A stretch of DNA of 64,000 nt from Spirosoma utsteinense (GCF_014282275.1 NZ_VFIA01000004.1:124001-188000), one strand, 5' to 3'; shown: positions 36,979 to 45,760, counted from the stretch's first letter. Notes: generated by a model not told the origin, from the letters alone. Program-made: numbers and translations.

Positions 36979-37007
36979 TCACCAACTGACCCCTGTCTAC
37001 TCAACCA

Positions 37008-37916
37008 ATGCGAATTGCCATCTTATCGGCCAATCCGGCTTTGTACTCTACCAAACGCCTGCTCGAAGCCGCCGATCGGCGCGGCCATGAAGGGGTTTTG
37101 ATAAACCACCTCAATTGTCAGGTGATGATTGAAGGTGGCAACCCGTCGGTACTTTACGAGGGGCGTGAACTAGCGTCATTCGATGCCATCGTTCCCCGGA
37201 TCGGGGCTTCGGTTACCGACTACGGCTGCGCTGTTGTCCGGCAGTTTGAAATGATGAATGTGTTTACAACGGCCAAATCGCAGGCCATCATGCGCTCGCG
37301 TAACAAGTTGCGCAGTTTGCAGGTGTTGTCGAAGGCGGGTGTTGGCCTGCCTAAAACGGCCTTCGCCAACCATCCCAAAAATGGTAGTGTCACTCAACTG
37401 ATCGAACTGGTTGGCGGCCCACCCGTCGTGATCAAACTGCTGGAAGGTACCCAGGGTATTGGTGTGGTGCTGGCCGAGACGACCAAAGCCGCCAAATCGA
37501 CCATCGAAGCGTTTTATGGGCTGAAAAAACATGTGCTGGTGCAGGAGTTCGTGGCCGAAGCCAAAGGGTCCGACATTCGGGCGTTCGTTATCGGCGGACG
37601 TGTCGTGGGCGCTATCCGTCGGCAGGGTCTGGAGGGGGAGTTTCGCTCGAATCTGCACCGGGGCGGAAACGCCGTGGCCGTAACGCTGGGAGAAGACGAG
37701 GAGCGGGTGGCCATCGAGGCAGCCCGCGCACTGGGCCTCAAAGTTGCCGGCGTCGACATGCTGCCTTCCGATCGCGGGCCGCTGGTGCTGGAAGTCAACT
37801 CATCGCCGGGTCTGGAAGGGATCGAAACCGCAACGGGTATCGACGTCGCCAGCGAAATAATTGCCTACATCGAAGACAAAATCCGCGCCGACGAAGGCGA
37901 CATGGTGGGGGTGTAG
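37008..37916 (+). CDS. rimK: RimK-type alpha-L-glutamate ligase
   Basis: An ATP-grasp enzyme of 302 aa that adds glutamate residues to the C-terminus of ribosomal protein S6 or makes poly-alpha-glutamate. The N-terminal region ([20 protein letters not shown]), the ATP-binding segment [56 protein letters not shown] and the metal-binding [15 protein letters not shown] are all present. The upstream RimB-like gene fits a rim operon, although rimA is absent. A GGAATGA tandem repeat starts at its stop codon. Confidence 0.94.
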   Translation: MRIAILSANPALYSTKRLLEAADRRGHEGVLINHLNCQVMIEGGNPSVLYEGRELASFDAIVPRIGASVTDYGCAVVRQFEMMNVFTTAKSQAIMRSRNKLRSLQVLSKAGVGLPKTAFANHPKNGSVTQLIELVGGPPVVIKLLEGTQGIGVVLAETTKAAKSTIEAFYGLKKHVLVQEFVAEAKGSDIRAFVIGGRVVGAIRRQGLEGEFRSNLHRGGNAVAVTLGEDEERVAIEAARALGLKVAGVDMLPSDRGPLVLEVNSSPGLEGIETATGIDVASEIIAYIEDKIRADEGDMVGV

Positions 37917-37943
37917 GAATGAGGAATGAGGAATGAGGAATGG
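37916..37943 (+). repeat. Four tandem 7-bp GGAATGA units after rimK
   Basis: Units at 37916, 37923, 37930 and 37937 read GGAATGA (last one GGAATGG). The first begins within the last base of the rimK stop codon. A promoter box for the next gene follows 13 bases later, so length changes here could shift promoter context. Confidence 0.8.
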
Positions 37944-37955
37944 GAAAGGACCCGC

Positions 37956-37963
37956 TAACTTTG
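37956..37963 (+). promoter_or_regulatory. -7 promoter box of the hypothetical gene at 38002
   Basis: TAACTTTG is a full match to TAnnTTTG and lies 38 bases before the chosen ATG. This supports the ATG at 38002 over one at 37933, which would precede the promoter. Confidence 0.5.
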
Positions 37964-38001
37964 TGTCTCGTTCTGCGTTTATCATTCATCGTTTTTTTTA
38001 C

Positions 38002-38556
38002 ATGCCTGCTCTCGATCCTGAACTCAAGAAAGCTATTGTCCACATGCCCGGTGTGGAAAAAGATAAGCTCCTGCTTCGGCTGGTGGCCAAAGATGCTATT
38101 CTGACCGAAAAACTCCAGTTCGAGCTTGTTGAACGGGGACAGACTATCGATGACCGGCGCACGATGATCCGGGATTTTATTCTACGGACGGCTACCCTCA
38201 ACGCCGATACGCCCGGCTGGCTGATGATGGATATGCGTACCGTTAGTGGCTATATCAGTCGGCATCTGAAGGTAACAAAGGATAAGTATGGGGAGGTAGA
38301 GCTGATGCTGTCGATGCTCAATACGTTCTACGATCATAATGCCCACCTGCTGCATAAGTACAATTCGCGCTCCGACAAAGCTGCCGAGTACATTGCCAAA
38401 CGAACCGATCAGGTGCTGAAAAAAGCCGCTAAACTCGACCCCGACTATCACATCGAATTTGCCAGTGAGATCAACAAATTGCTGCTGTGGATCCACGGAA
38501 ATGCCCCGGCCCATTACGCCCGCCAACTAGGCCTGCCAAAAGAATGGATGGTGTGA
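38002..38556 (+). CDS. Conserved hypothetical protein
   Basis: A soluble, mostly helical 184-aa protein (MPALDPELKKAIVHMPGVEK at the start) without signal peptide or membrane segment and with many Lys, Asp and Leu residues. I do not recognise a domain. It lies downstream of rimK but has its own promoter box. Its stop codon is followed immediately by the second GTCGTA-word repeat. Confidence 0.75.
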   Translation: MPALDPELKKAIVHMPGVEKDKLLLRLVAKDAILTEKLQFELVERGQTIDDRRTMIRDFILRTATLNADTPGWLMMDMRTVSGYISRHLKVTKDKYGEVELMLSMLNTFYDHNAHLLHKYNSRSDKAAEYIAKRTDQVLKKAAKLDPDYHIEFASEINKLLLWIHGNAPAHYARQLGLPKEWMV

Positions 38557-38735
38557 AGTCGTAAGTGGTAGTAAGTCGTAAGTGGTCGTAAGTCGTAGAA
38601 GTCGTAAGTCGTAGAAGTCGTAGGTCGTAGAAGTCGTAAGTCGTAAGTCGTAGCAGTCGTAGGTGGCTGACAGTCGAGCATCTAGGATGCGTCAGCCACT
38701 TACGACTGCTACGACTTATGACTTCTACGACTTAT
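38557..38735. repeat. GTCGTA-word hairpin repeat, copy 2
   Basis: About twelve GTCGTA units (38557-38660) lead into the same 37-base core (38663-38699) as copy 1, with one base different, followed by TACGAC units to 38731. The core carries the dyad GTGGCTGAC...GTCAGCCAC. It fills the whole space between the convergent hypothetical gene and the ChaN-like gene, ending next to the latter's stop codon. Confidence 0.88.
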
Positions 38736-39638
38736 TTAATACGTTTTGGTCATATCGGCGGGGATGGCCAGTACGAAGTCGCCGAGGGCGCGGTTTTCAC
38801 CGGCTGGTTTATCGGGGTCGGCCAGCTCGACCGACGAGAGTGTCATAATTTTCAGGTCAGGCCGACCTTTGCGCAGGTACCAGACAATGCCCTCGAAGTT
38901 CTTGGAGTGGTAATCGCCGTTGAAGTGAAGGGCCGTTTGACCAGCCTTCAGGTTTTGTAAAATAAAATGAGCCATTGTCGCATCCTTAATTGCCTGGGCG
39001 CGCGCAAAGTTGGCTGCCATGTCGCCGTTGCCACTGTGTGGATTGGCCTGCTTTGTGTCGGCTCCGTGGCCTGAACCGCCCATCATCTCCAGCATGGCCT
39101 GATATCCGGGCAGCGTCAGGTCGACGGTAAGGGGCAGGGGCACCATCTGACTTTTGGCCGTGGGTGATAGCGTGTCGAGCGCGCTCAGGCCCTGGCGCGA
39201 TACGAGGCTGGCATACCGGCGCGGCACGTTGGTGGCTATAAACGGAATTTTCAGCTCGCGGGCCACATCGACAATGGGTTTATAGTCGGTGTCGAAATTA
39301 GGCCACAGCCGCGCCTGTTTGGCTAGTTCAGCGCCGGTGGTGCGGCCTTCGACGTAATTGCTGAGGGCTGTCTGGTTGTCGGCTTCAAACATTTCAGCGC
39401 CCAGTACCAGATTGCCCTTTTTCTGCGCGGCCAGGTCTTTCGTCAACTGTAGTTCGAGCCAGTGGCAGATGGGGTTGTTATGTAACTCACCAAACAGCAC
39501 CACATCGGCATCGGCCGCCTGCCGAAGCAACTTCGCGTAGGTCGTGGCTTTTAGTCTGGCATCATAAATCCGGTAAGCAGGTCGGTCGGGGCTGAATGAG
39601 AAAGCCAGCAGACAAAGCAGAACGAGGGAAACGCGCAT
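38736..39638 (-). CDS. ChaN-like haem/iron-associated exported protein
   Basis: A 300-aa protein with an N-terminal export signal (MRVSLVLLCLLAFSFS). The ChaN/DUF399 fold is shown by ADADVVLFGELHNNPICHWL, LVLGAEMFEADNQTAL, FIATNVPRRYASLVS and LHFNGDYHSKNFEGIVWYL, where the His and Glu residues line the haem pocket in the family. Such proteins bind haem in the envelope, and exact function is unclear. I use the ATG at 39638 because it begins the signal peptide; an upstream in-frame ATG at 39719 adds non-signal residues. Confidence 0.87.
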   Translation of the reverse strand: MRVSLVLLCLLAFSFSPDRPAYRIYDARLKATTYAKLLRQAADADVVLFGELHNNPICHWLELQLTKDLAAQKKGNLVLGAEMFEADNQTALSNYVEGRTTGAELAKQARLWPNFDTDYKPIVDVARELKIPFIATNVPRRYASLVSRQGLSALDTLSPTAKSQMVPLPLTVDLTLPGYQAMLEMMGGSGHGADTKQANPHSGNGDMAANFARAQAIKDATMAHFILQNLKAGQTALHFNGDYHSKNFEGIVWYLRKGRPDLKIMTLSSVELADPDKPAGENRALGDFVLAIPADMTKTY

Positions 39639-39765
39639 AAGGTCGGGATGTTGGGCAAATGACGGACCATATGAATTGGCCCGCGCTTCAGACAATCTCG
39701 TAACTAATCCTGCCGTCAATTAGTTACCCGTCTGTTATACGATATAGCCTAACTCGTCATCACCA

Positions 39766-41148
39766 ATGACTTTACTCGAATCGCTCCGTCAGTTTCCGGC
39801 CTTTGAAACGGTGCCCGACGTGCAGTTACAATGGCTTATCGACCGTTCGGAGGAGGTGTCGCTCCCTATCCATCATGTCATCAACAAGCCCGGCGACAAG
39901 GTCGATCACCTGATGCTGGTGCTCGAAGGCCGTATGGTCATCGATAGCGGCCAGAACGGCCCCGGCGACGACCTGGCTACCTTTGGGCCGCAGTCGTTCC
40001 TGGGCCTTCTGCCGTTCTCGCGGCTCGAACACATCCGGAACCGGGTTATTACCGAAGCCCCGTCGCGGGTGCTGCGGCTGCACCGCGACCACCTGCGAGA
40101 GCTGTCTCAGACACATTATGAACTGACCGGTGCTCTGGTGCACCAGATGACGACCCGCGTTCGGGAATATACCCGGCAAACCCAGCAGGAAGATAAAATG
40201 GCTTCCCTGGGCCGACTGTCGGCAGGACTGGCTCACGAGTTGAACAATCCCGTAGCGGCCGTTGTCCGCTCGGCCGATACGCTCAAAGAGCACATGCGCG
40301 CCACGCCCGAGAACTTTAAAGCCATTATGCACCTCAACCTGACCAACGAACAGGTCGACTCGGTAGATGAGGCTTTTTTCAGGAAAGTCGACCAGCGCAT
40401 CAACCTGTCGCTGCTGGAACGGACAACGCTGGAAGATGACGTAACCGACTGGCTCGACGATCATGGCGTCGATGACTCCGTCGATCTGGCCGGGCCGCTG
40501 GTTGAGTTCGGCTTCACAACCGATGACCTGGACTCCGTTCTGGCCCGGATTGGTGACGATAATCTGGCGGGCGTATTGGCATGGCTGGTCAATAATCTGG
40601 TTACCGAAAAGCTGGTGATGGATATCAGCGAAGCGTCGAAACGCATTTCGACGCTGGTAAACTCCATCAAGAACTACACGCACATGGATCGGGGGGTGGG
40701 CAAAGAACAGGTTCCGCTTGGCGAAGGCATCCGTAATACGCTGACGCTGCTGGACCATAAACTGCGCAGCAAGCACATTGCCGTAACCCTGAACCTGGCC
40801 AACGATCTACCGCTGGTAGGTGGCTGGCCGGGCGAGCTTAACCAGCTCTGGACAAACCTCATCGACAACGCCGTCGATGCCCTGCCCGACGGCGGGCAAC
40901 TCACCATCAGCAGCGAACCAGACGGGTCGGAGTTTGTGCTCACCAAAATCACCGATAACGGGTCGGGCATTCCGGACGCTATCAAAGACAACATATTCGA
41001 ACCTTTTTTTACAACCAAAGAAATCGGTAAGGGCACCGGACTGGGCCTCGACATTGCGCAGGGCGTCGTAAAACACCACAATGGCTCTATCAAGGTGGAG
41101 TCGGAGCCGGGAAGAACCGTGTTCAGCGTTTGTTTGCCAATCCAATAA
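39766..41148 (+). CDS. Histidine kinase with N-terminal cyclic-nucleotide-binding-type domain
   Basis: A 460-aa soluble sensor kinase without membrane segments. Residues 1-130 form a cyclic-nucleotide-binding-like beta-roll (HHVINKPGDKVDHLMLVLEG). The phosphoacceptor His is in LSAGLAHELNNPVAAV (about residue 156), the ATPase domain has NLIDNAVDALPD, ITDNGSGIP and GKGTGLGLDIAQGVVKHH. Between them lies an unusual helical insert of about 150 residues. The next gene, 66 bases on, encodes a receiver domain fused to a flavoprotein and is the likely phosphotransfer partner. Confidence 0.92.
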   Translation: MTLLESLRQFPAFETVPDVQLQWLIDRSEEVSLPIHHVINKPGDKVDHLMLVLEGRMVIDSGQNGPGDDLATFGPQSFLGLLPFSRLEHIRNRVITEAPSRVLRLHRDHLRELSQTHYELTGALVHQMTTRVREYTRQTQQEDKMASLGRLSAGLAHELNNPVAAVVRSADTLKEHMRATPENFKAIMHLNLTNEQVDSVDEAFFRKVDQRINLSLLERTTLEDDVTDWLDDHGVDDSVDLAGPLVEFGFTTDDLDSVLARIGDDNLAGVLAWLVNNLVTEKLVMDISEASKRISTLVNSIKNYTHMDRGVGKEQVPLGEGIRNTLTLLDHKLRSKHIAVTLNLANDLPLVGGWPGELNQLWTNLIDNAVDALPDGGQLTISSEPDGSEFVLTKITDNGSGIPDAIKDNIFEPFFTTKEIGKGTGLGLDIAQGVVKHHNGSIKVESEPGRTVFSVCLPIQ

Positions 41149-41214
41149 CTGAACGGGTGCCGTATTTTGTTGTGATGCGTTCACGCCTTTGCTTTATGCA
41201 TTCTCTTTTTTTCT

Positions 41215-42876
41215 ATGAAACTCCCTATTATTTTTTCGATCGACGACGATCCGCAGGTGTTGCAGGCTATTCAGCACGATTTGCGGCAGCATTACCGGAA
41301 ACAGTACCGGATCATGTGTACGACTTCGTCCCGCGAGGCCCTCGATGCATTGACGGAGCTGAAGAAAAAAGGCGAAGATGTAGCGCTGTTCCTATCCGAT
41401 CAGCGGATGCCCGACATGACCGGTGTTGAGTTTCTGACGCAGGCCCGGAAGGTGTTCCCGAACGCCAAACGGGCCTTGTTGACGGCCTATTCCGACATCG
41501 ACGCAGCCGTACGCGCCATCAACGAGGTACAGCTGGATTATTACATTGCCAAGCCCTGGGACCCGCCGGAAGAAAAACTGTATCCCGTTCTCGATGATTT
41601 GCTCGGCAACTGGCAATCTGATTATAAGCCCGGATTCACCGGACTGAGACTGGTCGGGTACCAGTTTTCGCCCCGTTCGCACGAACTGAAAGATTTCCTG
41701 GCGGGGAACCTGATGCCCTACCAATGGCTCGACGTAGAAACCGATCCGGATGCACAGGCTCTGCTCGATCTGCACGGTATGACCCATAAAGATTTGCCGG
41801 TGGCGGTGCTGGAAGACGGTACGGTGCTGGTGCAGCCCAGTATCCAGGAAATTGGGGCGCAGATGGGCCTGAGCCCAACGGCTTCAGCAGAACTCTACGA
41901 TCTGGCCATCATTGGCGCGGGACCGGCCGGGCTGGCGGCAGCCGTTTATGGGGGCTCCGAAGGGCTGAAAACGATCCTGATCGATAAACGGGCACCGGGC
42001 GGGCAGGCGGGGACCAGCTCCCGAATCGAAAATTACCTTGGTTTTCCGGCGGGGCTGAGTGGTGCCGAGCTAACCAAACGGGCTATTACGCAGGCCAAAC
42101 GGTTTGGGGTGGAATTTCTGGCTCCGCAGGAAGTTATGTCGATCGAGTCGAAAGGCCAGTATAAGCACATCAACATGACCGACGGCAGTAAGGTAGTGAC
42201 GCGCGCTATTGTGCTCAGTACGGGCGTTGCTTACCATAGGCTCGATAACGAAAGCCTCGATCGGTTTTCAGGGGCCGGTGTTTATTATGGGGCAGCCACA
42301 ACCGAAGCGTTTGCCTTCAAAGGCCAGCCGGTCTACATCGTAGGCGGTGGAAACTCAGCCGGGCAGGGTGCCATGTACCTGTCCAGAACCGCTTCCGATG
42401 TGTATATCTGCATCCGGCGTCCAGACCTCTCCGAAACGATGTCGCAGTACCTGATCGACCAGATCGAAAAAACGCCCAATATCCACGTAATCGGGTGTAC
42501 CGAAGTGGTAGAAGCCCTCGGTGACGAACGGCTGGAGCGTCTGGTACTGGAGAATATGGATACCCACGAACGGCAGACCCATAATGCGGGCGGGCTCTTT
42601 ATTTTCATCGGCACCAAACCCCTTACCGACTGGATCGAGATGGACATCATCAAGGACCAGAAAGGATTTATTGCTACAGGCCGTGATATGGGGAAGTATG
42701 CTGAGTACAAAAAAGTGTGGAAACAAAACCGGGAGCCCTACCTGCTGGAAACATGCAGTCCCGGCATTTTTGCGGCTGGCGATGTGCGCGCCGGGGCTAT
42801 GAACCGTGTGGCGTCGGCTGTGGGTGAAGGAGCCATGGCCGTGAGCTTCGTTCATAAATACCTGGCAGAAAATTAA
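41215..42876 (+). CDS. Response-regulator receiver fused to a thioredoxin-reductase-like flavoprotein
   Basis: A 553-aa fusion. Residues 1-125 are a receiver domain (phosphoacceptor Asp62 in LFLSDQRMPD, acidic pair in FSIDDDP, Lys in YYIAKPWDP). About 140-220 is a thioredoxin-like linker without CxxC. From 230 on is a thioredoxin-reductase-type FAD/NAD(P)H module with AIIGAGPAGLAAAVYGG and YIVGGGNSAGQGAMYLS. Where true reductases have CATC, this protein reads GVYYGAATTEA, so the redox-active disulphide is missing. The output may be a redox or NAD(P)H-linked signal rather than disulphide reduction. Confidence 0.93.
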   Translation: MKLPIIFSIDDDPQVLQAIQHDLRQHYRKQYRIMCTTSSREALDALTELKKKGEDVALFLSDQRMPDMTGVEFLTQARKVFPNAKRALLTAYSDIDAAVRAINEVQLDYYIAKPWDPPEEKLYPVLDDLLGNWQSDYKPGFTGLRLVGYQFSPRSHELKDFLAGNLMPYQWLDVETDPDAQALLDLHGMTHKDLPVAVLEDGTVLVQPSIQEIGAQMGLSPTASAELYDLAIIGAGPAGLAAAVYGGSEGLKTILIDKRAPGGQAGTSSRIENYLGFPAGLSGAELTKRAITQAKRFGVEFLAPQEVMSIESKGQYKHINMTDGSKVVTRAIVLSTGVAYHRLDNESLDRFSGAGVYYGAATTEAFAFKGQPVYIVGGGNSAGQGAMYLSRTASDVYICIRRPDLSETMSQYLIDQIEKTPNIHVIGCTEVVEALGDERLERLVLENMDTHERQTHNAGGLFIFIGTKPLTDWIEMDIIKDQKGFIATGRDMGKYAEYKKVWKQNREPYLLETCSPGIFAAGDVRAGAMNRVASAVGEGAMAVSFVHKYLAEN

Positions 42877-42980
42877 ACCGCCGACGTGAAACAGGGTTGA
42901 GCCGCGAAAACCGGTAAATAATGTAATTATATAGCAATAGCTTGTAATTCAGCTTATTATTGTCAGTCTGTGCGCTTAAC

Positions 42981-43431
42981 ATGCTCTTCCTGCGTAACAC
43001 GCCTTACGCCAATTACACGATCAACTTGATTTTTGTGGTGGCTCATCTGCTTACCTGTGTCTACATTATCCAGCGTCCGAGCCTGCTCTACGGGGCCAAC
43101 TGGTTCCGTAAACCGGCTCGTGATCCGGATGGCATTTCTGAACAGGCGGCATTGGCCATGCCGCCTACCGATCCCATCGGCAGGATTTCGCTCGATGCCG
43201 TCAGGCAGGATGGTGCCAGTCTAGCTAATGGCTATCGTAAGGTTAGCGTAACGACCCCATCTGAGCCGGACGCACGCGAAAAAACTCCTTATGCTGGAAC
43301 AGTACATGACCAGCCCAAAGCCTTATCTGCAACCATGCCTGTCGCTGGCCGATGTGTCGGTAGCCACCAATATTCCGCCTTACCTGCTGAAAATAGAGTC
43401 GTTTTGCCCGCCGTACCTTTACTTTAACTGA
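42981..43431 (+). pseudogene. Remnant of a membrane-bound AraC-type regulator
   Basis: From the ATG at 42981 the frame encodes the end of a transmembrane sensor part (INLIFVVAHLLTCVYIIQRP) and a linker. After a six-A run at 43279-43284 the reading continues in another frame with LLMLEQYMTSPKPYLQPCLS and LADVSVATNIPPYLL, the first half of an AraC-type helix-turn-helix domain. It then ends after 16 unrelated residues at 43431. The first several membrane segments and the second helix-turn-helix are missing. Its end overlaps the convergent lipase gene. Confidence 0.65.
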
Positions 43432-44504
43432 TTGAGCAGTAGCAAATAAGGCGGCAGGAAGTGGTGCTGAAATAACTTCTTCGGGTTGTCAGGGTATTTC
43501 TGGTTATACGCTTCGTCAGTTAACAGCACGATCGTCTGGCCCGTACGGACATAGTTGTTGCTGTTGGCATAGGTTGGTGACTGATAACTGGGCAGGTTTT
43601 TCTTAACGGTCTTTTCGATATAGTTGCCCAGAAATTTCTGGTAACTTTTCTGGGCCTTGCGGGTGGGTTTGTCCAGCTTGCCAAAGGCATAGTTGAGCGC
43701 AATGCGTTTGAAAAACTTCTGCTTGCGAATGGCCTGCGGAATACCGACGAACGGATTTGTTGGATTGAAATCGTCGGTTGTCTGGATCGACATCGGGATT
43801 TCGGGTACCCAGTCGGCCGAGTTGACGACGTTGAATCCCCAGCCGCCCTGGGTCAGCGATTCGTAGTCGTAGGCGTAATACAGGTTTCCGGGTTTGGGCG
43901 CGGCAAAACAATAGGTCTTGAACCGCATATCGGCTGGCAGACGGTTGCCTATCTGGCTATGCAGGTACGACGTCATCATAAATGCCAGCGCCCCACCCTG
44001 GCTGTCGCCCGTGATGATGAATTCACGAGTTCCTTTCTTTATGGCCGAGTCGAGTTTGGGCATGATGTCCCTGGCCAGATAGGCCATGCCAATGACCCAG
44101 CCTGCATGGACAGAAGCACGTGGGTTTTTTGCCAGCGCATAGGTGAATGTCTCGTTGGGCCCAAGCTGTAGCTGACCCGTGGCCGGCACCATGGCTGCGT
44201 AGAAATTTTCGAGCCAGCTAACCGCTTTCAGCGTTGTGCCGCGGAGGCTGATGACACCCACGCCATCATCGCGCTGCCAGAGATCCCACACATTGTCCAG
44301 CCCGACAACCGGCGACCGGTAGACGCGTTTGCAGCGGGCAGGGTCGCCAATGGTGACGCTGTCGACAAAGGCACCTGCCATCTTTAGCATCTCAATGGCT
44401 TCTGCTTTGTCGAATCCGGGTTTCAGGCGGGTCGTTTGAGCCGAAACCTGTATGAACGGTAAGCATGTCAAGGCAAGCAGTAAGAACGTAAATCGTTTTT
44501 TCAT
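43419..44504 (-). CDS. Exported class 3-type lipase
   Basis: An alpha/beta-hydrolase of 361 aa with a signal peptide (RFTFLLLALTCLPFIQVSAQ). The nucleophile elbow is FIITGDSQGGALAFM (GxSxG), in the lipase class 3 context with TYCFAAPKPGNLYYAYDY and a downstream Asp in NSADWVPEIP; the catalytic His is likely in the C-terminal third, but I cannot place it with certainty. It probably acts on lipids or esters in the periplasm or outside the cell. The gene is monocistronic. Confidence 0.87.
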   Translation of the reverse strand: MKKRFTFLLLALTCLPFIQVSAQTTRLKPGFDKAEAIEMLKMAGAFVDSVTIGDPARCKRVYRSPVVGLDNVWDLWQRDDGVGVISLRGTTLKAVSWLENFYAAMVPATGQLQLGPNETFTYALAKNPRASVHAGWVIGMAYLARDIMPKLDSAIKKGTREFIITGDSQGGALAFMMTSYLHSQIGNRLPADMRFKTYCFAAPKPGNLYYAYDYESLTQGGWGFNVVNSADWVPEIPMSIQTTDDFNPTNPFVGIPQAIRKQKFFKRIALNYAFGKLDKPTRKAQKSYQKFLGNYIEKTVKKNLPSYQSPTYANSNNYVRTGQTIVLLTDEAYNQKYPDNPKKLFQHHFLPPYLLLLNQLK

Positions 44505-44894
44505 TGGTTAAATTGCTTAGTCATAACAAGAACTGCTTTGGTAGCGATAATGATTTAGAGACAGTCGACCTGTACCTGGCCCCGGTTTTTGGCGCAAAAT
44601 TCAGGAGCAGTTCCGGTTCGTAATTGGGTTCCCGAAAGGCTGGGAGAAAGTAGCTCATTAAGTGGTGAGGCAAAATGATCGATAACTGACGGGCAAAATA
44701 AGCAGGTCCGGTACCGATCTGCCACTGGTGTAATCGTTAGGTTGTATCAAATTCCCAGAACGATACTTGTTCAGCCTACTGAACAACTGTTGGGCCGGAA
44801 ATAGCGTCAGCGGGAAGCTAAGTGGCCTGTAGCCACAACGGGGACGAACCGTGCTGGCTCGTCCCCGTTGTGGCTACAGAATGGTATTGGACGT
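44505..44894. other. Intergenic region with one perfect hairpin
   Basis: This 390-base stretch between the lipase start and the TerB-like stop holds the hairpin at 44828-44878 and the lipase promoter region, for which I see no convincing -7 box. No coding frame with protein-like composition was found. Confidence 0.45.
44828..44878. terminator. 20-bp perfect hairpin downstream of the TerB-like gene
   Basis: Arms 44828-44847 and 44859-44878 (TGTAGCCACAACGGGGACGA) pair perfectly around an 11-base loop. It lies 17 bases past the TerB-like stop on the minus strand. There is no T-tract, so it may be an interspersed palindromic repeat acting as an end structure. Confidence 0.65.
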
Positions 44895-45254
44895 TTATAA
44901 TGCGTTGAAATCTGCCCGCAGGCGCTCGAGCAGCAACTGTTCGTTTACCGATACGTCATTATGAGCGCGGGCAATGGATTCGGCGATGGAAACGAAATCG
45001 GCTTTTCGGGCTTCGTCCATAAATACCCGGTTCGCCCGGAAATGACGCAGCGCAAAGGCATAAGCTTCTTCGGCCGTTTCGCGGTGAAACTCCCGAAGGG
45101 TGAACGCACACCGGGCTACATCACCGAAGGGCTCCTGCTCCAGCAACTGCCGGATGACTTTGTTCTCTAGGGGATGCAGATGACCGTCGGCTCTGGCGAT
45201 GGCGTAGACAAGGCTACCCAATCCCATGTATATGTCCTGAATTTTCATGATCAT
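44895..45254 (-). CDS. TerB-like protein
   Basis: A soluble helical 119-aa protein. The segment GLGSLVYAIARADGHLHPLE near the N-terminus is the TerB-type metal/acidic motif region, and the rest is consistent with the TerB fold. TerB proteins are associated with tellurite resistance and stress signalling at the membrane, but no other ter genes are present. The start may be at the third codon (ATG ATC ATG). Confidence 0.78.
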   Translation of the reverse strand: MIMKIQDIYMGLGSLVYAIARADGHLHPLENKVIRQLLEQEPFGDVARCAFTLREFHRETAEEAYAFALRHFRANRVFMDEARKADFVSIAESIARAHNDVSVNEQLLLERLRADFNAL

Positions 45255-45382
45255 GCTAACGAACGATTAGTAGGTATAGGAATATAAACGAGGGAAGATG
45301 CAGGCCCGCTCCGGATAACCCGCGTGGAACCGTCAGTCAGGCAAGTCGTCTCGTAGTGTGTTTGTGAATGGCAGGATATTCG

Positions 45383-45649
45383 TTAGCGTGGCGGGCGGGC
45401 CTGTTGCCAGTTCGCCAGCTTTCGGTCGGCGTGGAGCTTGGCCGCCAGTAATGAATCGTACTGTAGCAGCTGCGTATCAAGCTGATGACGGAGTTGCTGA
45501 TTTTCGGTTTTGAGTACAATTGACTGCGTAATCAGCAGGCCGCTCAACAGCATACCGACAATAAAGACAAACAGCATCGGGTGGGCGTGCCGGCGGGGGT
45601 GATCTGGCTGCCCCTGGCGTTCCGAGTAATCAAGGGTGTATTTTGTCAT
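45383..45649 (-). CDS. Small membrane protein with a coiled-coil tail
   Basis: An 88-aa protein with a basic/His-rich head, one transmembrane helix (PMLFVFIVGMLLSGLLITQS, about residues 24-43) and a helical tail (VLKTENQQLRHQLDTQLLQY) that looks like a coiled coil. The topology is like divisome or chaperone-type bitopic proteins, but I cannot name the family. It lies 128 bases upstream of the TerB-like gene and just downstream of a two-component operon, all on the minus strand. Confidence 0.65.
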   Translation of the reverse strand: MTKYTLDYSERQGQPDHPRRHAHPMLFVFIVGMLLSGLLITQSIVLKTENQQLRHQLDTQLLQYDSLLAAKLHADRKLANWQQARPPR

Positions 45650-45760
45650 GGCTACGTTGATTTCACCCGTAAACCTATAACTGGCCTATTAAACCTGAAT
45701 TAGTAGCTGGTTAGAAAGGTATTAGAATGCATCCAAACGGCCTCAGGGCGCGCTGGGCGG

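Noticed and set aside
38557..38735. CRISPR or VNTR coding repeat at the GTCGTA array
   Set aside because: Units are 6-9 bases, not regular in spacing, lie outside any gene and fold back on the opposite flank, so they are part of a hairpin repeat.
39766..41148. A CRP-type transcription factor
   Set aside because: The cyclic-nucleotide-type domain is present but is followed by histidine-kinase motifs and not by a helix-turn-helix.
42960..43427. A complete 155-codon membrane protein gene
   Set aside because: It would need a TTG start, has only one membrane segment of a typical regulator, and its second half is out of frame with clear AraC-type sequence.
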